Notes: generated by a model not told the origin, from the sequence alone. DNA of 10,052 bases from JACQNR01 sp049515175 (GCA_049515175.1 JBEKUI010000176.1:1-10052); one strand, 5' to 3'. Counted from the first letter of the stretch, positions 1-6,557 are shown. Made by a program: numbers and translations.

Positions 1-46
1 TGGACATATTGTCACACCTAAAATCGGACCGGATGGCAATACATCT

Positions 47-62
47 GCATAGCCATATATGC
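47..62. promoter_or_regulatory. Possible operator of the ArsR-family gene
   Basis: A perfect 5-bp inverted repeat, GCATA (47-51) and TATGC (58-62), is separated by 6 nt and ends immediately before the Shine-Dalgarno sequence of the ArsR-family gene. ArsR/SmtB repressors usually autoregulate through AT-rich imperfect dyads in this position, and this is the most AT-rich patch upstream of the gene. I found no convincing -35/-10 pair in bases 1-72, so the promoter may be weak or partly outside the window. The site is a positional inference only. Confidence 0.3.
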
Positions 63-72
63 GGAGAGCAAA

Positions 73-456
73 ATGCCCCAGATTGCTAGGCTGTTCCGAG
101 CTCTTGCCGATCCCAACCGGCTCCGAATTGTGAACATTTTGTCGGACCGGAGCCTTTGTGTCTGCGATCTCCAAGCCGCGCTGGGTTTGAGCCAGCCTTT
201 CATCTCGCGCCATTTGGCGTACTTGCGGCGCGCCGGCATCGTGCATGCCCAGCGGGAAGGCACGTGGATGATCTACTCGCTTTCCCTCAGCAAGCCGGCG
301 GGAGAGGCCGTCCGATCCCTGCTGCGACTAGCGGGGCAGGATTCTGTCACTCTCCAGTCGGATGTACGGAGGTTGTCGAGCCACCAGCCGAAAGCAGAGC
401 TAGTTATTGAAAGCCTGAACACCGAACCTGACGAATTCGCGTCACGCGCCGCCTGA
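73..456 (+). CDS. ArsR/SmtB-family metalloregulatory transcriptional repressor
   Basis: This 127-residue cytoplasmic winged-helix protein is predicted to bind operator DNA as a dimer and to release it on binding a thiophilic metal or metalloid. The N-terminus (LFRALADPNRLRIVNIL) is the typical ArsR start. Residues 29-33 read CVCDL, the alpha3 CxC site that binds As(III)/Sb(III) in E. coli ArsR (C32, C34). The third E. coli Cys (C37) corresponds to Gln34 here, and in E. coli C32 and C34 suffice for sensing. The recognition helix LSQPFISRHLAYLRRAGIV (about 39-57) and the wing up to IYSLS follow. The last 45 residues are less conserved and have no Cys. GGAGAG at 63-68 supports the ATG. It is the first gene of a same-strand run, with a ferredoxin starting 40 nt downstream. 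No ars resistance gene is visible, so the ligand is open; a redox thiol switch is an alternative. Confidence 0.9.
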   Translation: MPQIARLFRALADPNRLRIVNILSDRSLCVCDLQAALGLSQPFISRHLAYLRRAGIVHAQREGTWMIYSLSLSKPAGEAVRSLLRLAGQDSVTLQSDVRRLSSHQPKAELVIESLNTEPDEFASRAA

Positions 457-496
457 TGGCGCGGCCTTCGCACCCTGTCCTGAAGGAGTATTGACG

Positions 497-787
497 ATGC
501 GCCATCCCGCCATTCCTCGAGAGAAGCTTCCCTGGCACCCCAGGATCAACTACGCGCGGTGCTTGAAAGACCTCGACTGCATGAACTTCTGCCAGCATGG
601 AGTGTTCGAGTGGGACCCGGTGAGTCGAAGGCCTTTCGTAGCGCATCCTAATAACTGTGTGCCGGGTTGCAGCGCTTGTGCCGAGCATTGCAGGATGAAA
701 GCCATCACGCTGCCGAGCGAAGAGGAGATTTGTACCGCTTTACGCCGCTTGCGCCGGCAACTCGCGCCTCCCATCGGCGGCACCTGA
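497..787 (+). CDS. Small dicluster ferredoxin with Asp in place of one cluster Cys
   Basis: This 96-residue soluble electron carrier has two ferredoxin motifs. Motif I is C22-x2-D25-x2-C28-x3-C32 and motif II is C54-x3-C58-x2-C61-x3-C65. In classical 2[4Fe-4S] ferredoxins all eight positions are Cys. Here the second ligand of motif I is Asp25, giving seven Cys plus Asp. That pattern is known from Desulfovibrio africanus ferredoxin III and, in a single-cluster protein, from Pyrococcus furiosus ferredoxin, where the site holds [3Fe-4S] or a labile [4Fe-4S]. The prolines that usually follow the last Cys of each motif are also missing (CQHG, CRMK). An additional Cys79 lies outside the motifs. I chose ATG 497 because AAGGAG (483-488) lies 8 nt upstream; a TTG at 491 is too close to it. 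The gene lies 40 nt after the ArsR-family gene and probably shares its transcript. The electron partner is unknown. Confidence 0.88.
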   Translation: MRHPAIPREKLPWHPRINYARCLKDLDCMNFCQHGVFEWDPVSRRPFVAHPNNCVPGCSACAEHCRMKAITLPSEEEICTALRRLRRQLAPPIGGT

Positions 788-873
788 CTCGCCCGCGGCG
801 GGCGGCAGGACTGCGGCCCGGATTGGTAATTCATAACGGCGCACGGCTGTGTACCCGGCAAGCGGGAGGTTAG

Positions 874-1332
874 ATGGAACCCAAAAGAGCGTTCAAGTCG
901 TTTCGATTCGAGAGCCAGCTTCGATGGACGTCGGGCCGTCGCGCCATCCTCTCTGCGGCAGGCAAGCCGGAAATCGAGGCTTCCAGCCCTCCAGAATTCA
1001 AAGGCGAGGCTGGCTTCTGGACGCCCGAAGACTTGTTTATCTCGTCCGTCAACGTCTGCACGATGCTGACGTTCGTGGCCTTTGCCCAGAACAAGAGACT
1101 GGAATTCCTCAGTTACGAGAGCCATGTCGAGGGGCTCATTGAGAACGTCGAGGGCAAATACCGCTACACGGAAATCACCATCCAGCCGAGAATCGAAGTA
1201 AAGTCGCAAGAGGACGCGGACCGCGCCCGAACCATCCTCGATGACGCGCACAAAGCCTGCTTTGTTTCCAATTCCATCACGAGCTCGGTCAAGATGGTTC
1301 CCGAAATCTGCGTGGTTGCTCCAGCCGCATGA
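874..1332 (+). CDS. OsmC/Ohr-family protein (peroxidase-like)
   Basis: This 152-residue protein belongs to the OsmC/Ohr superfamily, cytoplasmic thiol proteins that reduce organic hydroperoxides. The two catalytic Cys are in their usual settings: C62 in SVNVCTMLTF, at the start of the long central helix, and C128 in AHKACFVSNSI, near the C-terminus. E52 in the preceding TPEDLF segment and an Arg at 22 or 23 are candidates for the Arg/Glu pair that tunes the catalytic Cys in this family. The length is slightly above the usual 135-145. A strong ribosome site, GGGAGG (864-869), precedes the ATG. The gene follows the ferredoxin by 86 nt and precedes the URO-D-fold gene by 57 nt. Its place in an ArsR-led run suggests a thiol-redox or metal-stress role. 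The substrate is not deducible; the sequence fits the generic OsmC-like branch rather than a clear Ohr. Confidence 0.9.
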   Translation: MEPKRAFKSFRFESQLRWTSGRRAILSAAGKPEIEASSPPEFKGEAGFWTPEDLFISSVNVCTMLTFVAFAQNKRLEFLSYESHVEGLIENVEGKYRYTEITIQPRIEVKSQEDADRARTILDDAHKACFVSNSITSSVKMVPEICVVAPAA

Positions 1333-1389
1333 AGCAGAGGCGCACGTCTCCGCGCTTTTGGTTCCCCGCTCGTCGCCGATGGTTCTGAC

Positions 1390-2430
1390 ATGAATTCCCG
1401 CGAACGCTTCATGACGGCTTTGGAACGGAAGCAGCCAGACCGCGTCCCCATCGTCGAGTGGTCGATCAGCACCAAAATCTCCAAAGCCCTCTGCCCGCAG
1501 GCGCGCGATCAGGCCGACTTCGAAGAAACTATGGACTTCGATGGCGTCAGCGCCGTCTTCCAGTTCGATACGGTCCGCCAGTTCACCGACGGCAGCTACA
1601 TGGACGAATGGGGAGTAATCTTCAAGCCCAGCGCGGAGATGATCGATCACCCGCTTCGCGGACCGATCCAGAGCAAGAACGATCTGAAGCACTACGAGCC
1701 TCCCGACCCGGACGCGCCCCAGCGGCTGGGAAAGTTGCCGGAACTCGTGGCGCGATTCAAGGGCAAGAGGGCCATTGTATTCCGCCACCGTGCGGCGTTC
1801 ATGTGGTCGGTTTTCCTGCGTGGTTTTGAGAACCTATTGATGGACTTCCTTCTCGACCCTGAGTTCTCCCACGAACTGATGGAGAAGGTCCTGAAAATGA
1901 GCCTACGGGTGGCACGCAATGCCATTCGCGCCGGCGCTGACGCCATCGTCATCGCCGACGATTACGCCGGCAACAAGGGCCCGTTTTTCTCGCCCGCCAT
2001 TGCCCGCGAATTTGTCATTCCGCGGCTCCAACGCATGGTGGATGCCATCCACGAGGAGGGCGGCAAGGCCATCAAACATAGTGATGGCAACCTTTGGCCG
2101 ATCCTCGACCCGATCGTCGACACCGGCATCGACGCGCTCAATCCCATCGAACCCCTGGCGGGCATGGAGATCGGCGAAGTCAAGAAGAAGTACGGCGCCC
2201 GTGTCTGTTTGATCGGCAACATCGATTGCGGTCACCTTCTTCCCCACGGGACGACGGAGGAGGTTGAGGCCGCGGTGAAGGATTGCATCACCCGGGCTGC
2301 GCCGGGGGGCGGTTTTATCCTATCCTCTTCCAATTCCATACACTCTTCGGTCAATCCTCAGAACTACCGGACCATGATCGAGGCCGCGCGGAAGTACGGC
2401 CGTTACCCACATCTCGCCATGTCCGCATGA
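1390..2430 (+). CDS. Uroporphyrinogen decarboxylase-fold protein, putative methyltransferase (not HemE)
   Basis: This 346-residue TIM-barrel protein belongs to the URO-D family (Pfam01208). The N-terminus MNSRERFMTALERKQPDRVP is the typical start of the methyltransferase-like branch and supports ATG 1390, although no good Shine-Dalgarno sequence is present. True HemE has an N-terminal RQAGR substrate motif; it is absent here, so haem synthesis is unlikely. The barrel carries HSDGN (H230-N234), the equivalent of the H-x-C-G zinc motif of methylcobalamin:CoM methyltransferases such as MtaA, with Asp replacing Cys. NIDC (C280) and the late segment SSSNSIH (about 312-318) follow. The third MtaA ligand, a Cys near that segment, has no evident counterpart. 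Family members often move methyl groups to or from corrinoid proteins, but no corrinoid-protein gene is visible. Function is assigned only at family level; it lies between the OsmC-like and GNAT genes. Confidence 0.85.
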   Translation: MNSRERFMTALERKQPDRVPIVEWSISTKISKALCPQARDQADFEETMDFDGVSAVFQFDTVRQFTDGSYMDEWGVIFKPSAEMIDHPLRGPIQSKNDLKHYEPPDPDAPQRLGKLPELVARFKGKRAIVFRHRAAFMWSVFLRGFENLLMDFLLDPEFSHELMEKVLKMSLRVARNAIRAGADAIVIADDYAGNKGPFFSPAIAREFVIPRLQRMVDAIHEEGGKAIKHSDGNLWPILDPIVDTGIDALNPIEPLAGMEIGEVKKKYGARVCLIGNIDCGHLLPHGTTEEVEAAVKDCITRAAPGGGFILSSSNSIHSSVNPQNYRTMIEAARKYGRYPHLAMSA

Positions 2431-2530
2431 ATCTCGCGCCGATCTTTGGTCAATGAATGGGGTCGCTCCGGCTTTGCGACTTCGTGCAAGGATGGTAGGA
2501 TTCCACTCCTTCAACGGATGGGGAGGCACG

Positions 2531-3343
2531 GTGTTGCGAGTCCAGGTTCGTCGGCTAAAAAGCTGGGAAGAATTCCGCGAGTGCGAGCGAATCCAGCAAG
2601 AGGTCTGGGGAACTGTCGCGGCGAGCAGTGAACTGCTGAGCGTCACCCAGAAATGCGGCGGGGTCGTGCTGGGCGCCTATTGGGGCAAGAAAATGGCCGG
2701 GTTCCTCTACGCCTTCCTCGGTCGCTTCGAAAAGCGCACCGTCCACTGGTCGCACATGATGGCCGTGCGCCAGCGCTGCCGCGACCTGGGGCTGGGATTC
2801 CGGATGAAGGTCGCACACCGACGGCTGGCGCTGGCCCAGGGAATCAAATCGATCTGCTGGACCTATGATCCCCTGCAAAGCCGCAACGCCGCGCTCAATG
2901 TCGCTCGCCTGGGCGTTCAGATTACGAAGTACATCTCGGATTGTTACGGGCACTTTCCCAGCGCCATCGAGAAGGGTCTCGCCAGCGACCGCTTCGTCGT
3001 GAACTGGGCGATCGCCTCGCAGCGCGTAGCGGAGCGGCTGCGGCAGGGTCCTCCGCAGATGGACGTGTCCGGTCTGCCGCGCGCAAATGAAACAGCGTCG
3101 ACTGCCGGCGGCTTTCTTGGAAACAGGAAACTTCACCTGATAATTCGCAGCCGGCAGCTCATCGTCGAAATTCCCCCCAACACGGACGCGATGCGCGCCG
3201 CAGATATTGAGCTCGCCCGGCGCTGGAGACAGGACACGCGCCGTATTTTCCAGGCGTATTTCCGTGCAGGCTATCAGGTGGAAGACTTCGTCGCGCCCAG
3301 TGTAGCGACCCCCGGCCGGTGCTTCTACGTGCTGCGGAGGTAG
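2531..3343 (+). CDS. GNAT-fold acetyltransferase-like protein (COG3375 type)
   Basis: This protein of about 270 residues resembles a conserved, poorly characterised GNAT-like group (COG3375 by recollection). The fold begins at VQVRRLKSWEEFRECERIQ. A strand pair around GGVVLGAYWGKKMAGFLYAF follows, then the acetyl-CoA-loop-like RCRDLGLGFRMKVAHRRLAL. Next are ICWTYDPLQSRNAALNVARLG (about 108-128) and SDRFVVNW, both hallmarks of the group. The C-terminal third resembles a second, degenerate domain. An ATG at 2453 would extend the protein by 26 residues, but that extension looks unlike the family and has no ribosome site. GTG 2531 sits 4 nt after GGGAGG (2521-2526), so I prefer it; TTG 2534 is also possible. 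Bases 2431-2530, between the URO-D-fold gene and this start, show no other signal. The acetyl acceptor is unknown, and it is probably the last gene of the ArsR-led run. Confidence 0.75.
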   Translation: MLRVQVRRLKSWEEFRECERIQQEVWGTVAASSELLSVTQKCGGVVLGAYWGKKMAGFLYAFLGRFEKRTVHWSHMMAVRQRCRDLGLGFRMKVAHRRLALAQGIKSICWTYDPLQSRNAALNVARLGVQITKYISDCYGHFPSAIEKGLASDRFVVNWAIASQRVAERLRQGPPQMDVSGLPRANETASTAGGFLGNRKLHLIIRSRQLIVEIPPNTDAMRAADIELARRWRQDTRRIFQAYFRAGYQVEDFVAPSVATPGRCFYVLRR

Positions 3344-3365
3344 AATATGCAGGTTCTCCTCAATG

Positions 3366-3380
3366 GCCGTCCTGGACGGC
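3366..3380. promoter_or_regulatory. 15-bp palindrome abutting a -35 box (putative operator)
   Basis: GCCGTCC (3366-3372) and GGACGGC (3374-3380) form a perfect 7-bp inverted repeat around a single T. The second arm ends exactly at the -35 hexamer of the promoter for the PLD-family gene. The 1-nt centre suits protein binding to DNA better than an RNA hairpin, and no T tract follows, so I do not read it as the terminator of the GNAT-like gene. No regulator can be named. Confidence 0.4.
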
Positions 3381-3409
3381 TTGAAAAAGGCCCGCGCTCG
3401 TCATACAAT
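3381..3409 (+). promoter_or_regulatory. Sigma70-like promoter for the PLD-family gene
   Basis: TTGAAA (3381-3386) and TACAAT (3404-3409) each match the consensus at 5 of 6 positions and have the ideal 17-nt spacer. The predicted start site is near 3416, leaving a leader of only about 14 nt before ATG 3430. It starts a new transcription unit, separate from the ArsR-led run. Confidence 0.6.
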
Positions 3410-3429
3410 CCATCTTCTCAATTGAGAGC

Positions 3430-3885
3430 ATGAGCATTGAAATACGCCTTTCGCGCGACGGCTCGATCGCGTGCAGGATTGAAGAGTTGATTCGCGTTGC
3501 TTCCACGAGCATTGACGCGGCGCTCTACCGGTTCAATAACCCGCGGCTGGCAGAGGCTCTGGCCACCGCAGCGCGCCGGGGTGTGAGGATCCGCGTCGTG
3601 CTTGACCGGAACAAGCACGAGGAGACGCCCTCGACCGGGAAGCTGCTTGCCCACGGCTCGCTCTCCCTGCGAATCCTTTATGGGCGCCAGGGCGCCGATA
3701 CGAAGATGCATCACAAATTTGCCGTCTTCGACGGACAAACAGCAATCACGGGAAGCTACAACTGGACGCTCGAATCCGAGGAACAGAATTTCGAGAACCT
3801 GATCGTCCTTCGCGACCAGGAAAGCATTGCGTTGTATCAGCGGGAGTTCGCAACGCTTTGGGCGGAAGCCGCTCCTGTGGAGTAG
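3430..3885 (+). CDS. Single-HKD phospholipase D-like protein, probable nuclease
   Basis: This 151-residue protein has one HKD catalytic motif: H94-x-K96-x4-D101, followed by GSYNWT (about 108-113) and EEQNFENLIVL. That arrangement is typical of the small bacterial endonuclease Nuc and of PLD6-type proteins, which form the active site from two HKD motifs by dimerising. The N-terminal half (VASTSIDAALYRFNNPRL, then RRGVRIRVVLDRNK) matches the strands and helices that precede the motif in this family. No signal peptide or membrane segment is present, unlike plasmid-encoded periplasmic Nuc, so the protein is probably cytoplasmic. The catalytic residues are intact. The only ribosome-site candidate (GAGAG, 3424-3428) is too close to the ATG, consistent with the very short leader. 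The SixA-like gene starts 43 nt downstream and may be co-transcribed. Nuclease activity is inferred from the family; a phospholipase role is less likely at this size. Confidence 0.85.
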   Translation: MSIEIRLSRDGSIACRIEELIRVASTSIDAALYRFNNPRLAEALATAARRGVRIRVVLDRNKHEETPSTGKLLAHGSLSLRILYGRQGADTKMHHKFAVFDGQTAITGSYNWTLESEEQNFENLIVLRDQESIALYQREFATLWAEAAPVE

Positions 3886-3928
3886 ATATCTCCTTTCCTG
3901 GCGCCAACCGAAACGGCGGATGTGATTC

Positions 3929-4477
3929 ATGACCCCAAAAGAAGAGAGCAACTCAGGGCAAGTTCAGACGACCGGCTATGAGCTCTACATCATGCGCCAC
4001 GGGATCGCAGCGGAACGCGGTACGGCGGGCTTTGCCGAGGATGCGAAGCGGCCGCTGACGCCCGAGGGCAAGAAGAAGACGCGCGAGTGTGTCGCGGGCC
4101 TGGTGCGGATGGGATGCGCGCTGGACTGGATTGTGACCAGTCCGCTCGTGCGCGCCGCCGAAACCGCAGCCATTGTCGCCGACGAAGTGGGCTCGCGCGT
4201 TCCGGTGGATATCTGCGACGCCCTGCGTCCGGGCGGTGCGCCCGAAGCGCTGATCACATTTCTGGCCAAGCGCTCAGACCGCCGCCGCGTCCTGGTGGTG
4301 GGCCACGAACCCGATCTGAGCGAGCTCGCGGCGCGCCTGGTCGGCGCCGGACGCCATGCCAACCTCTCGTTCAAGAAGGCCGGCTGCTGTTTGATTAGCT
4401 TCCTTGCGTTCCCTCCCAAATCCCCCGGCCAACTCGTCTGGTGGCTCACCCCCAAGCTGATGCGCAAACTGGGGTAG
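3929..4477 (+). CDS. sixA: SixA-type phosphohistidine phosphatase (histidine phosphatase superfamily)
   Basis: This 182-residue protein of the branch-2 histidine phosphatase fold is predicted to remove phosphate from phosphohistidine in proteins. The catalytic RHG is at residues 23-25 (YIMRHGIA), H24 being the nucleophile. The second conserved Arg is in TSPLVRAAETA, and the second catalytic His is H126 in VVGHEPDL. The usual SixA segment after RHG, RPLTPEGKKKTREC, is present. About 17 residues precede the first strand, a little more than in E. coli SixA (about 160 residues in total). The start codon has no clear ribosome site. It follows the PLD-family gene by 43 nt and precedes the CHAD gene by 182 nt. 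SixA and CHAD genes are often neighbours in bacteria, which suggests phosphohistidine or polyphosphate metabolism. The physiological substrate is unknown. Confidence 0.9.
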   Translation: MTPKEESNSGQVQTTGYELYIMRHGIAAERGTAGFAEDAKRPLTPEGKKKTRECVAGLVRMGCALDWIVTSPLVRAAETAAIVADEVGSRVPVDICDALRPGGAPEALITFLAKRSDRRRVLVVGHEPDLSELAARLVGAGRHANLSFKKAGCCLISFLAFPPKSPGQLVWWLTPKLMRKLG

Positions 4478-4540
4478 CCGGAATTGCCGATTGAGGATTT
4501 CAAACTGCCCTGCCAGGATTTGACCCGCCGGTGGAGGGCG

Positions 4541-4569
4541 TTGTAACTCCCCGCCACTCGGAGTACACT
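4541..4569 (+). promoter_or_regulatory. Sigma70-like promoter for the CHAD gene
   Basis: TTGTAA (4541-4546) and TACACT (4564-4569) are separated by exactly 17 nt in the 182-nt gap between the SixA-like and CHAD genes. The start site would be near 4576, giving a leader of about 84 nt before ATG 4660. If real, the CHAD gene can be expressed apart from the SixA-like gene. Confidence 0.5.
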
Positions 4570-4659
4570 TTCCCCCGTCAAGCCCGACAAGGCAGAACCT
4601 CATCCCGGAGGCAGGACTCGCCCCGGCTCTCCGCCCGAAGTTCTCCTGAGGTATCTCCC

Positions 4660-5733
4660 ATGGTAGAAGCCATCAAGACCGCCGAAGCGCCCCCCGAAGA
4701 GTCTCCCGCCGCCGAGACCACACCTCCTTCCGACGACGTGCGGACGGCGCCGGCGGCCGCGACACCTTCGGAATCCGAGCCGGGCGATCCATGGAAGAAA
4801 GTGCGCAAGCTGGCACTCAAGCAGCTTGACCGCTTCATGTCGCTCGAACCCAAGGTGCTGCGCGGGGACAATCCTGACGCCATCCACGATCTGCGCGTGG
4901 CCAGCCGGCGGTTGCAGCAAGTCCTCGACCTGCTCTATCCCCCGCCAGGCCCGGCGGAAGTTCGCAAACTGCGGCGGCGCCTCCGGCGCGCCCGGCGCGC
5001 GCTGGGCGAAGTCCGCAACTGCGACGTCGAACTGGCGCAAGTCAACCGCATTCTTGCCAGACGGCGCGCCACGCGGCGCGAAGCCTGGCAAGCCGTCCAC
5101 AACCACCTGCTCGAGCGGCGCTCCGGGAATTTCGGAAAAGCGGTGCGCAAACTGGGCCGCCTGAACCTCGCCGTCTTCTACGTCCGCCTGAAAGAAGCCC
5201 TGGCATCCAACGGCAAACACCGGTCTCCCCGCGCCGCTCGCCATCCCGAGGAGCCGGGGCCCCAGCACCCCGAACTCTTCGAGAAACGCGTCGCTGCATC
5301 GCTCGGGCGCATCTGGAGCGCCTTTGAGGTGCGGGTCGCGGAATCGCGTCTCGACCACCGCGCCAGTGTCATTCATGGCGCCCGCATCGCTGCCAAGCGC
5401 CTCCGCTACTTGATGGAGGTGATCCACGAATTCGATGCTCCCGGAAGCAACTCAACCCTTGCCTGGCTGCGCGGCCTGCAGGAACACCTCGGCAACTGGC
5501 ACGACCTCGAAGTCCTCGAGCAGACGATGATCGAGATGGTGGCACGGCCCGCCTTCCTACGCGATCACCTCGAGCTGGCGGTGGAAATCGAGAAGGTCAT
5601 CACCAGGAACCGAAAAGGCAAGCAGGTGTTCCAGCAGAGGTACTTCGCCATGACCCAGGATGGTGGGTACGAGCAGGTCAAGAATAGGATCCGGGAAATT
5701 CTATCATCCACACCACCGGAAACTGATGACTGA
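4660..5733 (+). CDS. CHAD domain-containing protein (polyphosphate-binding fold)
   Basis: This 357-residue protein is built almost entirely of a CHAD domain, an alpha-helical bundle with a basic groove that binds inorganic polyphosphate. Its two halves each carry the signature: IHDLRVASRR with H76, and VIHGARIAAKRLRY with H239. Basic helices line the groove (RKLRRRLRRARRALGEVRNCDVEL and others). Residues 1 to about 45 are rich in Pro, Glu, Ala, Ser and Thr and look disordered. There is no CYTH (triphosphatase) domain, so this is a stand-alone CHAD protein, a binder rather than an enzyme. ATG 4660 is chosen because GAGGT (4648-4652) lies 7 nt upstream; the frame stays open back to GTG 4531 but the added residues do not look like family sequence. 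The gene converges on the kinase pair, 35 nt away. Role inferred: targeting or buffering polyphosphate, together with the SixA-like protein. Confidence 0.88.
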   Translation: MVEAIKTAEAPPEESPAAETTPPSDDVRTAPAAATPSESEPGDPWKKVRKLALKQLDRFMSLEPKVLRGDNPDAIHDLRVASRRLQQVLDLLYPPPGPAEVRKLRRRLRRARRALGEVRNCDVELAQVNRILARRRATRREAWQAVHNHLLERRSGNFGKAVRKLGRLNLAVFYVRLKEALASNGKHRSPRAARHPEEPGPQHPELFEKRVAASLGRIWSAFEVRVAESRLDHRASVIHGARIAAKRLRYLMEVIHEFDAPGSNSTLAWLRGLQEHLGNWHDLEVLEQTMIEMVARPAFLRDHLELAVEIEKVITRNRKGKQVFQQRYFAMTQDGGYEQVKNRIREILSSTPPETDD

Positions 5734-5774
5734 AACCTGTGACTGACTTCGCCGGGCCTTTCGAAATTTCAGTC
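5728..5774. other. Inverted repeat spanning the convergent gene ends
   Basis: GACTGAAA (5728-5735) and TTTCAGTC (5767-5774) form a perfect 8-bp inverted repeat with a 31-nt loop. One arm contains the TGA of the CHAD gene, and the other contains the TGA of the minus-strand kinase gene. It could act as a bidirectional 3'-end structure, but there is no T tract on either side and an 8-bp match may be chance. Confidence 0.25.
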
Positions 5775-6557
5775 CCCGCCCGCGGCAGCTTTGGCAGGCG
5801 GCATCTCGATGACGTTGGATACGGGCGCCTCGGCGGTTTCTTTGGATCTCGGGATTGCAAAAAGCGGTTCGCGCGGCTCGCCACTCAGCACGCGCGCGAT
5901 GCCGGCCTTCAATTGCTCAAACACCGTCCGCGAGCCGGCGGAAGCATCCACGAAATCGAACCCGTACTCCTCGCCCAGAACCTCAAACTGGCTGAGCAGC
6001 GCACCCTGGTACTTCCTGAAACTCTCGTACATGTCTTCGCTGGGGTGAAGGTCCATGCCGGACTCCCAGTAATCAAACCCGCGGCCGAAGACCACGCGCG
6101 GAATCAGGTCGTCCACGCCGATGCGGAGATAGAACACCGCGTCGGGCTTGAGGGCGAAGTTGTAGGCGCTCCGCACCCACTCGGAATCGATGCCCCGCAC
6201 CATGGCCCGCGCCATCAAAGAGAAAATGTAGCGGTCGGTGAGCACGACGAAACCGGCGCGCAGCGCGGGCACGATCTGGTTCTCCAGGCGGTCGGCAAAA
6301 TCGGTGGCGTAGAAGAGGCTCAGAGTAATTCGCCCCAGCGTGTGCCCCTCTTTGGCCTGTTTGATTCCCCGCCCCGCGAGCGAGGAGCGCGAGACGCCCG
6401 TCTCCAGCACCGCCCGGCCCTGCTGTTCGAGCCAGGGCTTGATGAGGTTGATCTGGGTCGTACGGCCAACGCCGTCCGTGCCCTCGATGACGATCAGCTT
6501 GCCCGTCAGGTCCGCCAGTTTCATCCCCGGCAGAACCACTCCGTAGGTCTCTCTCAC
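5769..6557 (-). CDS. Thymidylate kinase-family paralogue with altered Walker A (Lys to Arg)
   Basis: This 262-residue P-loop protein has the fold and motif order of dTMP kinases. The Walker A is G26-T-D-G-V-G31-R32-T-T: the invariant Lys is Arg, encoded CGT, so more than one base change separates it from a Lys codon. ATDFADR (84-90) replaces the DRAxH segment whose Arg contacts dTMP, leaving Phe87 at that place. The DRY motif (D108-Y110) is kept, but the following Ala-Tyr-Gln-Gly segment is missing. YWESGMDLHPSED (163-175) is shared in form with its neighbour. About 35 residues at the C-terminus are low-complexity. The GTG start overlaps the upstream stop in GTGA (6554-6557) and has GAGGG 7 nt upstream, indicating coupled translation. 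It may be a partner or regulator of the intact paralogue rather than an active kinase. ATG 6524 is a less likely start. Confidence 0.82.
   Translation of the reverse strand: MRETYGVVLPGMKLADLTGKLIVIEGTDGVGRTTQINLIKPWLEQQGRAVLETGVSRSSLAGRGIKQAKEGHTLGRITLSLFYATDFADRLENQIVPALRAGFVVLTDRYIFSLMARAMVRGIDSEWVRSAYNFALKPDAVFYLRIGVDDLIPRVVFGRGFDYWESGMDLHPSEDMYESFRKYQGALLSQFEVLGEEYGFDFVDASAGSRTVFEQLKAGIARVLSGEPREPLFAIPRSKETAEAPVSNVIEMPPAKAAAGGD

Noticed and set aside
791..803. GCCCGC-G-GCGGGC palindrome after the ferredoxin gene, considered as a terminator.
   Set aside because: The arms leave a 1-nt loop and no T tract follows. In GC-rich DNA such a short palindrome is expected by chance.
550..1788. Long open frame of 412 codons on the minus strand.
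   Set aside because: It is antisense to the ferredoxin, OsmC-like and URO-D-fold genes, all with clear family motifs. Its translation shows no recognisable domain, and high-GC coding regions often leave the opposite strand open.
1390..2430. Annotation of the URO-D-fold gene as hemE.
   Set aside because: The RQAGR substrate motif is missing and the HSDGN segment matches the methyltransferase-like branch. No other haem-synthesis gene is nearby.
73..3343. Classical arsenic resistance operon.
   Set aside because: No ArsB/Acr3 pump, ArsC reductase, ArsM methylase or ArsA-like protein is encoded in the window.
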